Made by a program: the position numbers and the translations under genes
In this document: positions 42,051-50,314 of the stretch, one piece after another
Layout: the number at the start of each line of letters is the position of its first letter
How positions within the stretch are numbered: position 1 is the first letter of the stretch
Notes under the pieces: generated by a model
Databases searched by the model: none
What the model was told of the DNA's origin: nothing
The model's input: the letters and a program-made list of their open reading frames with translations, nothing else
DNA from: Acidimicrobiaceae bacterium
Lineage (GTDB): Bacteria; Actinomycetota; Acidimicrobiia; Acidimicrobiales; RAAP-2
Direction: 5' to 3'
NCBI GenBank assembly: GCA_003151235.1
Contig: PLWZ01000037.1
Span: forward strand, 1-64,000
DNA: 64,000 nt

Positions 42051-42609
42051 GTGTGGCCGTGAATCGTGCGATTGACCGGACTGGTCAGGCAGAGATGGAC
42101 GTCAGCGGGCCGCGTCGATCTCTTTCTTGTCGAGACCGCACAGCTTGACCGTCGTTGCACGCGGTGCCCGCGTGCTTCGCCTGGTCTTGGCCTTGCATAG
42201 GGCGCTCTCCAATCGACCGATCAATCAGGTCTGAGCACCATATTCCGTCCGTGCCGCGCCGGGCCGTCGAAAGTGAAACTCCGGTGGAGAGACTCGAACC
42301 CTCGATTAGCGGATGACCCCAACCGCGGAATCGCCACACCACTGAATGAGGTGAGGTCATGCGGTGTTCGGAGCGCTTGCCACTGCATGTGAGCAGGTCG
42401 CCGGCCAATACTCCCACCGACATCCGGCCTTGCAGGCCGTCCGTGCCGCGATCGAGCTACGGATCCCGGGGCGAGAATGGAAACGCCGGCTCGCTGAATT
42501 CAACTCGGAAGCGAACTCTCGTGACGCCAAGGCTGTGCTCAGTTCTACGGTCGAGAGACGCAGGCGTCGGTCACCGACACCCGCAGAGCAGGGACTATGA
42601 GGAGGAAAG
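42051..42609. other. gene-poor stretch holding a broken tRNA-like copy
   Basis: No supported gene in 559 bases. It contains a broken copy of a tRNA 3' half (42279-42345). A 78-codon open frame (42364-42600) has no start signal and no recognisable family, and the remaining short frames look like chance. The region lies upstream of the tRNA-Asn gene and looks like the worn edge of a past integration or deletion. Confidence 0.5.
42279..42345 (-). pseudogene. broken tRNA copy similar to tRNA-Asn 3' half
   Basis: The minus strand has the T-arm and acceptor end of a tRNA (GAGGGTTCGAGTCTCTCC followed by ACCGGAG), 25 bases nearly identical to the same part of the tRNA-Asn gene 331 bases away (two mismatches), plus the shared AGCGG at the other end. 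The anticodon arm is damaged (an oversized loop) and no matching 5' acceptor strand exists. It cannot fold as a working tRNA. Confidence 0.65.
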
Positions 42610-42681
42610 CTCCGGGGGAGAGACTCGAACTCTCAACCTAGCGGTTAACAGCCGCTTGCTCTGCCGTTGAGCTACCCCGGA
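42610..42681 (-). tRNA. tRNA-Asn (GTT)
   Basis: Complete cloverleaf on the minus strand: acceptor TCCGGGG / CCCCGGA, D-arm GCTC...GAGC, anticodon stem GCGGC / ACCGC-type with loop CTGTTAA (anticodon GTT), T-arm GAGAG TTCGAGT CTCTC, discriminator G. CCA is not encoded. It is 92 bases upstream of the first glycosyltransferase gene, on the other strand. Confidence 0.93.
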
Positions 42682-42772
42682 ACGAGCGTCAAGAACGAAC
42701 GACGATAGCAGTCGACTCTGGTCCCGAGGTCGGCCGTATCCGCCCCGGCCAGCCTCGGTAGGCTCCCAATCC

Positions 42773-45529
42773 GTGGTGAAACCCGGCCCGCTTCGAATTG
42801 GTGCGTCACCGCCCACGAGCGCAATCCCGTTCTACTGCATCAACCTGGCGCACTCCGAGGAACGCCGTGAGCGGATGACGAGGCGGTTCGATGAGCTCGG
42901 ACTCCTCGGACAAGTGCAGTTCATCCGGGCCATCGAGAGCTCGTCTTCGTCGGTCGACCAGCACATGGCGCGAGCGGCCATCGACTGGGCACCGGATCGG
43001 CGGCGCTCAGAAATTGCGTGCCTGTTGAGCCATCTGCTTGCTCTGGACACCTTTCTCAAGGAGACCTCCCCGGCGACACCGTCGGCAATCATCTTCGAGG
43101 ACGACGTGCTGCTTCACCGCGAATGGCACGCGCAGCTCCACGCGCTCCTTGAGAATCTGCCCGAAGGCGCCCCCCTCTGCTCTCTCGGGTACGAAGTGGT
43201 CTCTTGGGATGGGTTCGACTGGGCCGGCAGGGACCCCGATCGGAAAAATCTGATGCTCATGAACCCCAAGCCGTTGTGGGGTGCTCATGCCTATTGGACC
43301 TCTCGCGAACACGCCCAGGAGGCACTCGAGCACTACGAAGAGATCTTCAACGACCCGCGCATCCTCTCGGAGTTCATCGTGAAGTGGCCGGGGGCATACG
43401 TCTCGTTTCCTCCGCTCGTCATCGAAGACGGCATGCCCTCGACGATCCGGACCGAGGGCGAGATGGGCGTGCACCGGATGATTCACCACGGCTGGGGGGT
43501 CGAGAACTACGGCTCGGGTAACCCGGACGATCACATGCTGAAGCGGCGAACGGACACCGATCAAACCGTCTGCCTGTGCATGATCGTCCGCAACGAGGCC
43601 CACGTCATCGGCCGCCTGGCCAAGTCGCTTGAGGGGCTCATCGACTGCTGGGTCATCTGCGACACGGGATCGACCGACGGGACGCCGGCGGCGGTCGAAT
43701 CAGCGTTTGGCGACCTGCCGGGAGAACTGTTCCACGACGAGTGGCGTGACTACGGGACGAACCGCACCCTGATGCTCGAACGGGCTCAGGGGAAGGCCGA
43801 CTACCTGTTGATCCTGGACGCCGACCAAACGGTTCGCGTCACGTGCCAGCTTGGCTCGCTCGATGCCGACGCGTACTCCCTGCTCGTCGACGAACCAACG
43901 GCACACTGGGTTCCGAGACTGGTTCGCTCGGGTCTCCCGTGGCGCTATGTCGGGGCGGCGCACGAGTACCTCACCTGCGACCGCCCGTATCGGACCGAAT
44001 TCCTCGACGGCCTCGTCGTGCAGCACCACGCGGACGGCGGCAATCGACCCGACAAGGCGGCACGCGAGCTCGAGCTGCTCGAGCGTGACCTCGCCCAAGA
44101 GCCCGACAACCCCCGGACGATCTTCTATCTGGCCCAGACGCATCGGGAGATCGGCAACGACGCCAAGGCCATCGAGCTCTATGCCCGGCGTGTCGAGCTG
44201 GGGGGATGGCCCGAAGAGGTCTTCTACTCGAAGTACTGGCACGCCGAGCTGATCAGCCGCCGCGACTGGGATCTCGGGGTCTCGCTGCTTTTGGATGCCT
44301 GGCAGTACCGGCCCAAGCGGGCCGAGCCGCTGTACGCGCTCGTCCAGGGCTTTCGGGCCCGGAACCAGTATCGGTTGGCCGAGATGTTCGGCGACCTCGG
44401 GATGCGGCTCGAGTTTCCCGACGACACGCTCTTCGTGCACCGCGAGCCGTACGACTGGGGCCTGGTGTTCGAGTGGTCGATCGCCGCCTACTGGACCCGG
44501 AATCTCAAGGGGGCGTTGGAGGGGAACGAATACCTGCTTGCTGCTCCGTCGGTGCCGCCGGAGGTCAGACGCTTCGCCGCGACGAACCGGGAACGCTGCC
44601 AGGTGGCGCTCGACCTGTACGAGAGCGATGACGGTCAGGAAGTCTCTCTCGAGGCGCTCTGGGTCCCGACGCTCGGTTCGCTGGTCGAGGGCACGAGGAT
44701 CGGCCAGATCGAACTGTCACTCGGAAGGTCGTGGGTTCTGAGTCAGCCCTCGATCATGAGCGAAGGCGACGGCTTCCGGCTTCTCGCCCGGGCCGTCAGC
44801 TCGACCGCCACCAAGGGCGCAAGCGACGACGAGGAGCCGTTCTTTGTCGACATCGAGCTCGATGCAGATCTCTCGGTCCGCTCCGCCACCGGGCTGGGCA
44901 ACGAACCGACCCCTGACGGTGCAGTGTCGGAAGGCTCCGATTTCGGCCGGCTGGTCGGCTTTGGCGGCGATCGATGGCTCGTGTTCGACGTCATCGATGC
45001 CGCACCGCCTCGATCAGGACGAACCGCCATCGCGCGGGTGGCCGCCGAGCAGTTCGTCGATCGTCAACTGCTCGAGAGCCCGGGCTCCGAGGGCGAGGAC
45101 CGAGGTTGGATCCCCGTGGTGCGCGATGACGACCTGCACTTCGTCACCAGTCTCTCTCCGACGATGGCGGTGCGGGGCCGACCCGGGTCAGGCCCGCTCA
45201 CCGTGGTGTCGACGAACAAGCCCTCCCGCAGCCTCGCCGGGGAACGAGGCAGCTCCCAGGGTGTGGCGGTCGACGGTGGGGTGCTCGCGGTCACCCGGGT
45301 GTCCTCGGTCGGGGGCACCTCCGAGCACCGGTTCGTGCTTCTGGGCAAGGACTTCGAGGTCCTGGCCACCAGTCCACGCTTCTGCTTCGAAAGCCCAGTG
45401 GGCGAGGTCTGCGTCGGCCTCGCCGTCCAGGGACCCGACCTGGTCATGAGCTTCGATCGCGGGGGTGCCGGTGCTCACGTGGCCCGTCTCCCCTACGAGG
45501 GCGTTCGGGCCCTTCTGTGGCCGGAATGA
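42773..45529 (+). CDS. modular glycosyltransferase: GT25 + GT2 + TPR + C-terminal domain
   Basis: 918 residues. First is a GT25 domain (about 20-225; FYCINLAHSEERRERMTRRF, EIACLLSHLLALDTF, the acidic motif FEDDV and WGAHAYWTS). A GT2 domain follows (about 262-420; LCMIVRNEAHVIGRLAKS, CDTGSTDGTP and the donor-site LILDADQ, DxD near residue 347). Then a TPR-like region begins (about 445; RTIFYLAQTHREIGNDAKAIELY), and finally about 280 residues of beta-rich C-terminal domain. GT25 enzymes add galactose or glucose to collagen and LPS; both active centres look intact here. The start is GTG 42773. It is the first of two tandem paralogs in the glycan-protein locus. Confidence 0.88.
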   Translation: MVKPGPLRIGASPPTSAIPFYCINLAHSEERRERMTRRFDELGLLGQVQFIRAIESSSSSVDQHMARAAIDWAPDRRRSEIACLLSHLLALDTFLKETSPATPSAIIFEDDVLLHREWHAQLHALLENLPEGAPLCSLGYEVVSWDGFDWAGRDPDRKNLMLMNPKPLWGAHAYWTSREHAQEALEHYEEIFNDPRILSEFIVKWPGAYVSFPPLVIEDGMPSTIRTEGEMGVHRMIHHGWGVENYGSGNPDDHMLKRRTDTDQTVCLCMIVRNEAHVIGRLAKSLEGLIDCWVICDTGSTDGTPAAVESAFGDLPGELFHDEWRDYGTNRTLMLERAQGKADYLLILDADQTVRVTCQLGSLDADAYSLLVDEPTAHWVPRLVRSGLPWRYVGAAHEYLTCDRPYRTEFLDGLVVQHHADGGNRPDKAARELELLERDLAQEPDNPRTIFYLAQTHREIGNDAKAIELYARRVELGGWPEEVFYSKYWHAELISRRDWDLGVSLLLDAWQYRPKRAEPLYALVQGFRARNQYRLAEMFGDLGMRLEFPDDTLFVHREPYDWGLVFEWSIAAYWTRNLKGALEGNEYLLAAPSVPPEVRRFAATNRERCQVALDLYESDDGQEVSLEALWVPTLGSLVEGTRIGQIELSLGRSWVLSQPSIMSEGDGFRLLARAVSSTATKGASDDEEPFFVDIELDADLSVRSATGLGNEPTPDGAVSEGSDFGRLVGFGGDRWLVFDVIDAAPPRSGRTAIARVAAEQFVDRQLLESPGSEGEDRGWIPVVRDDDLHFVTSLSPTMAVRGRPGSGPLTVVSTNKPSRSLAGERGSSQGVAVDGGVLAVTRVSSVGGTSEHRFVLLGKDFEVLATSPRFCFESPVGEVCVGLAVQGPDLVMSFDRGGAGAHVARLPYEGVRALLWPE

Positions 45530-45613
45530 CCGCGGGCGTTGCGACGCGTTGTCTCGCGCGCGAGGCCAGCATTCCAGGATCGGCCGAACGACCGACCCGA
45601 TGAGAGAGTCGGG

Positions 45614-48361
45614 ATGGCGCCAGTAAGCTCGCCCGCTGTGGACGGGCCGGCGTCGCGGGCAAGCGACCGAACGGCCCCCGAAGCGCAGATCCCGATCTAC
45701 TGCATCAACTTGGCGTCATCCCGAGACCGACGTCTCCGGATGACTCGGCGCTTCGAAGAGGTCGGGCTCCAATCGGTCCGGTTCATCCGGGCCATCGACC
45801 GTCGTTCGAAGGTCGTCGAGGATGACCTCGCGCAGACGAAGGCCGTGTCGCGTGATGACAAGGCACGGTCCGAGGTGGCGTGCTGGTTGAGCCACATTCG
45901 TGCGCTGCGTACGTTCTTGAGAGAGACACCGTCCACAACCGAATCGGCGATCATCTTCGAGGACGATGTGATGCTGCATCGTGAGTGGCACGAGCGGCTC
46001 GGAGCGGTCCTCGGCAACCTCCCCGAAGGTGCCCCGGTGTGTGCTCTCGGGTACAACGACGAGGACTGGGAGCGACCGCCAGAAACCTGGGAAGGCTTCG
46101 CGTGGGCGGGCGTAGATCCGGACCGTCGGGTCCTCATCCACTCCCTCCGTCGGCAATGGGGGGCGCACGCCTACTGGATAAGCCGATCGCACGCTCGGGC
46201 CGTACTGGACATCCTGAAGACGGACGGCGAGCGATTTGGCCGCTACCCCGAGAATTTCCTGAAGGTCGCCGGTTCCTTCGCGGCGTTCCCGGCGTTGGCG
46301 ATCCAGGACGGCAGCCCGTCGACCATTACTGGCGAACCCGCGAGGATTCTCTCGCACCGAATGATCAACTCGTCCTGGGGAGTCGAGAACTACCTCGCCG
46401 GGGACGGTGGGCACATGTTGGCCAAGCGCTCGGAGAGAGCGCCGTCGATCTGCCTGTGCGCGCTGGTTTGGAATGACGGTGAGCTGATCGATCGCATGGC
46501 CTCTTCGGTCGAGGGTCTGGTCGACAACTGGGTGATCTGCGACACCGGGTCCACCGACGGCACGCCGGAACGGGTGGCCAAGGCGTTCGCCGGCATCCCC
46601 GGACGGCTTTACGAGGACGCATGGCAGGACGACGGGACCAACCGCACGATGCTTCTCGAGCGCGCTCGTGGGGCGGCCGACTACCTACTAATCGTCGACG
46701 CCAGCCACTCGATCTCCCTTCGACAGCAGCTTGACCAGCTGGGAGCCGACGCCTACCTGCCGATCGCGGTGGAATCGCGGAGCGGTTGGACGCCGATGCT
46801 CGTGCGTGCCGATCTGCCGTGGCAAGCCATCGGAGCAATCAATGCCGATCTGGCCTGCGACCGTCCATATCGGATCAACGAGCTGCCCCAGATGGTGGTC
46901 CGCCGCGATGAGAGCGGCGACCATCGGCGCGCCGAGCTCGACCGGAAGCTCGAACTGGCCACGACCCTCCTGGTCGACCAGCCCGCCGATCGACCGGTGT
47001 CCTTCTCGACTGCAGAGCTCACCCGTGAGCTGGGCCACGGCAAGCGGGCAATCGACCTCTACGTTCGGCGGCTCGAACTCGGCGGTGCCCCTGCCGAGCT
47101 CTGGGAGCCCATGTATCGGCACGCCACGCTCGTAAGCGAGCGGGACTGGGACCGGGGCGTCAATCTTCTTCTCGAGACCTGGGAATTCCTTCCGTCGCGC
47201 CCCGAGCCGCTGTGGTCCCTCGCGCACGGGTATCGACTGCGCGAGGAGTTCGCTCTCGCCAAGGTCTTCGCAGCGAAGGGGTTGGCGGTCCCGTTCCCCG
47301 AGACGATGCCACATCGTTTTCGCGACATCTACGACTGGGGCCTCAGGTGGGAGTGGTCGCTGGCCGCATACGAGACGGGGGATCCGAAGGGCGCGGCAAG
47401 GATGTCCGGGAGTCTCCTGAACGATCCGACCATCCCCGACGATGTTCTCGCCGAGATGAAGAGCCACTATTGGCGATCCCGCGACTTTGCGAGGGCCAGG
47501 GGTTGGCAGCCCGGAGACACGCCCGATGCGTCGAGCCTGTTTGAAGTCCTTCCCGATGCCGAGATCGTCGAGTTCCGCCTCGATGTCGATCGAGGCATGG
47601 TGCAGACAGATCCGTCCGTGACCGGCGACGGCGAGCACCTCCGGGCATTGATGCGGGTGTCGGAGACCGCGAATTCCTGGGCCATTACCTACTTTGAGGC
47701 CGAACTAGCGTCCGACCTGAGCGTCGTGCGTGCTCGCCCGATCGCAGACAACCGGGGCGCACGTGCAGCCCCCATGGCCGCATTCCATCGCTGTTATCTG
47801 GTGTGGTCGGGATCCCAGTTCCTTGTGGTGGCACACGGGTCAGGATCACCCGGCGGTTCGGCCCCGGTGGTCGTGATGCCCTTGTCCGACGGCGGACTCG
47901 GACCGTCGCAGGTCCTCGTGGCCGACGGCACGGGGAGCCCGACTCGGTGGGCGCCATTTGCGGTCGACGGCGAGCTGCGGTTCCTTTCGAGCTTCGACCC
48001 GGTCACGGTCCTGTCCGTGGACGATCAAACGGGCGACATCACCTCGACGCGGACGGCCAGCAGGTTTCATCGGTTGGGTGAGGAGAGATCCGCGTCCCCG
48101 GGGGCTCAGGTCGCCGGCGGCACCTTGTTTGTCACACGGCGGGTCCTTCCGGGCGAGGTGGTGGAGCACCGCTTGGTGCTGATCGACGACGATTGCGAGG
48201 TCGCCGGCTCGAGCGCCAGCTTCTTCTTCTTCAATCCGACCAGGGAGCTTTGCTCGGGGCTCGCCACCCTCGGCGACGACGTGGTGTTCAGCGTGGGGAC
48301 CGAACTCCAGGGTTCGTTCTTGGTCAGGCTGCCCTACTCGGCGGTGGCCGCACTGCTCTAG
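45614..48361 (+). CDS. modular glycosyltransferase paralog: GT25 + damaged GT2 + TPR + C-terminal domain
   Basis: 915 residues from ATG 45614, sharing the whole layout of the preceding gene: GT25 (IYCINLASSRDRRLRMTRRF, FEDDVML, WGAHAYWIS), GT2 from about residue 278 (LCALVWNDGELIDRMASS, CDTGSTDGTP), a helical repeat region and a beta-rich C-terminus ending SFLVRLPYSAVAALL. In the GT2 domain the DxD place reads IVDASHS, so donor binding is probably lost, while GT25 keeps EDD. The pair probably arose by tandem duplication and has since split roles. GTG 45638 is an alternative start. Confidence 0.86.
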   Translation: MAPVSSPAVDGPASRASDRTAPEAQIPIYCINLASSRDRRLRMTRRFEEVGLQSVRFIRAIDRRSKVVEDDLAQTKAVSRDDKARSEVACWLSHIRALRTFLRETPSTTESAIIFEDDVMLHREWHERLGAVLGNLPEGAPVCALGYNDEDWERPPETWEGFAWAGVDPDRRVLIHSLRRQWGAHAYWISRSHARAVLDILKTDGERFGRYPENFLKVAGSFAAFPALAIQDGSPSTITGEPARILSHRMINSSWGVENYLAGDGGHMLAKRSERAPSICLCALVWNDGELIDRMASSVEGLVDNWVICDTGSTDGTPERVAKAFAGIPGRLYEDAWQDDGTNRTMLLERARGAADYLLIVDASHSISLRQQLDQLGADAYLPIAVESRSGWTPMLVRADLPWQAIGAINADLACDRPYRINELPQMVVRRDESGDHRRAELDRKLELATTLLVDQPADRPVSFSTAELTRELGHGKRAIDLYVRRLELGGAPAELWEPMYRHATLVSERDWDRGVNLLLETWEFLPSRPEPLWSLAHGYRLREEFALAKVFAAKGLAVPFPETMPHRFRDIYDWGLRWEWSLAAYETGDPKGAARMSGSLLNDPTIPDDVLAEMKSHYWRSRDFARARGWQPGDTPDASSLFEVLPDAEIVEFRLDVDRGMVQTDPSVTGDGEHLRALMRVSETANSWAITYFEAELASDLSVVRARPIADNRGARAAPMAAFHRCYLVWSGSQFLVVAHGSGSPGGSAPVVVMPLSDGGLGPSQVLVADGTGSPTRWAPFAVDGELRFLSSFDPVTVLSVDDQTGDITSTRTASRFHRLGEERSASPGAQVAGGTLFVTRRVLPGEVVEHRLVLIDDDCEVAGSSASFFFFNPTRELCSGLATLGDDVVFSVGTELQGSFLVRLPYSAVAALL

Positions 48362-48370
48362 GTGCGGCGG

Positions 48371-48386
48371 GGCTCGCGTGCGAGCC
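48371..48386. terminator. short hairpin between convergent genes
   Basis: GGCTCG-CGTG-CGAGCC, a 6-base-pair GC-rich stem, right after the stop of the second glycosyltransferase gene and just before the 3' end of the collagen-like gene on the other strand. No T-run follows, so termination strength is uncertain. Confidence 0.4.
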
Positions 48387-48391
48387 GGAAC

Positions 48392-48922
<531 letters not shown>

Positions 48923-49049
48923 TCACGGTCCCCCACCCCGGCGGGAGGGCGTGGCCCGGGTGGTCGAGGCGCGGCCGACCCGGCTAGAAAGGCAAGCTTC
49001 ATCGAGAGTGTTCCGGTGCCAGGACCGGCCCGCGCCATGGAAGGGTGAA

Positions 49050-50084
49050 ATGGCCGAAAGCAGCGCGAACAGCGGCGGGGGTCTGGCCTTGTTCGGGCTG
49101 ACAACCGACGGCTCGCTCCAGCACGCCCGCCAACTTCCCGGCCTGGGCTGGTCCGAGTGGTGGACGGTAGGGCCCCAGGTCCGTTCCACACCTGCGGCCG
49201 CCCAGAACGCCGAAGGGCGGATGGAGGTGTTCGCGGTCGGACCGGACGGCTCGCTCGGTCACCTCTTCGAGACCCAACCGGGCCACCTGTCGGACTGGGA
49301 GGACCTCGGGCACCCCGCCCGAGGCAACCCATTTGTCTGCATGGACCAGGGCGGAAACCTCCAGGTCTTCGCGACAGACCTGAGCGGCCAGCTGGGCCGG
49401 ATCCGGCAAGTCGAACCCGGCGGCCCGGGCTGGTCGGACTGGGAAAGCTACGGCTACCCGGTGCGGAGCCGGCCGACGGCCTGCCTGAACGCCGATGGGC
49501 GACTCGAGGTGTTCGCGGCCGGTGTCGACGGGCGGCTTGGGCACGTATGGGAATGGGATCCGGGAGGGAGGGTTGGCTGGTCCGACTGGGGGGAGTTCTC
49601 TCACCTCCTTCGCGGCAACCCGGTGGTGCACCAGAACGAGGACGGGCGGCTCGAGGTGTTCGGCTGCGCGGGCAACGGTCGACTCGGGCACGTCTGGCAA
49701 CTCGAGGCGGGCGGGTCGGCCGGCTGGTCGAACTGGTCGGACTTTGGGCACCTCATCCGATCCGCTCCATCGGTCATTCGCAATGCCGACGGCCGATTGG
49801 AGATCTTCGCCTGCGGCGCGTCCGGCGCCCTCGGCCACGTCTGGCAGCAGGACGAGGACAGTGATTTCGGATGGTCGGACTGGGGGGACTTCGAGGTGGC
49901 GATCCGAGGAAACCCGAGTGCCTGCCACAACACCCACGGCCGGCTCGAAGTGTTCGCGCTCGGTCTCGATGGACGCATCGGCCACGTCTGGCAGCTCGAG
50001 CCGGGTTCGGAGAACGGATGGTCGGAGTGGGCCGATCTGGGGGCGTCGGGGTCGGGAGGCCTGACGGTGTGCCGAACATCGTGA
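49050..50084 (+). CDS. seven-bladed PLL-type beta-propeller lectin
   Basis: 344 residues from ATG 49050 with ribosome-binding site GGAAGGG. Almost the whole protein consists of seven repeats of about 46-49 residues with the pattern (N)-x-D-G-R-L-E-V-F-x-x-G-x-D-G-x-L-G-H-V-W-Q followed by G-W-S-x-W. This is the repeat of the PLL lectins (Photorhabdus) and the fungal PVL lectin, which bind fucose, GlcNAc or methylated sugars between blades. There is no signal peptide. The next gene begins with the same seven repeats fused to an oxidoreductase. Confidence 0.85.
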   Translation: MAESSANSGGGLALFGLTTDGSLQHARQLPGLGWSEWWTVGPQVRSTPAAAQNAEGRMEVFAVGPDGSLGHLFETQPGHLSDWEDLGHPARGNPFVCMDQGGNLQVFATDLSGQLGRIRQVEPGGPGWSDWESYGYPVRSRPTACLNADGRLEVFAAGVDGRLGHVWEWDPGGRVGWSDWGEFSHLLRGNPVVHQNEDGRLEVFGCAGNGRLGHVWQLEAGGSAGWSNWSDFGHLIRSAPSVIRNADGRLEIFACGASGALGHVWQQDEDSDFGWSDWGDFEVAIRGNPSACHNTHGRLEVFALGLDGRIGHVWQLEPGSENGWSEWADLGASGSGGLTVCRTS

Positions 50085-50314
50085 CCGCGGCAGCGTGGGT
50101 GAGGCGGTCCCCGACCTGCAGCGGCAGCCATCGCGCTCAGCGAGGGTCCTGATCAACGAACCGAGCCGTGCAGCTGGTCTCGTTGACCTCGGGTCGCACC
50201 TCGCGGGGTCGGGTTCGGCGGCGAGGTAGAAATGGGATGCCGCTGCGCCGGTCGGATCCTTCGGCTGCCGAACGGACACCAACAAGTGGCTGAGTCGACG
50301 GACGGAAGAGCGCG

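Noticed and set aside
42364-42600. 78-codon open frame in the gap before tRNA-Asn
   Set aside because: No ribosome-binding site, no recognisable family and its 3' end approaches the tRNA antisense; kept only as a note.
49074-50084. CRISPR-like or VNTR array, suggested by the regular spacing of similar segments
   Set aside because: The ~144-base periodicity is the seven propeller blades of one protein, diverged at DNA level, with no exact repeats and no spacers.
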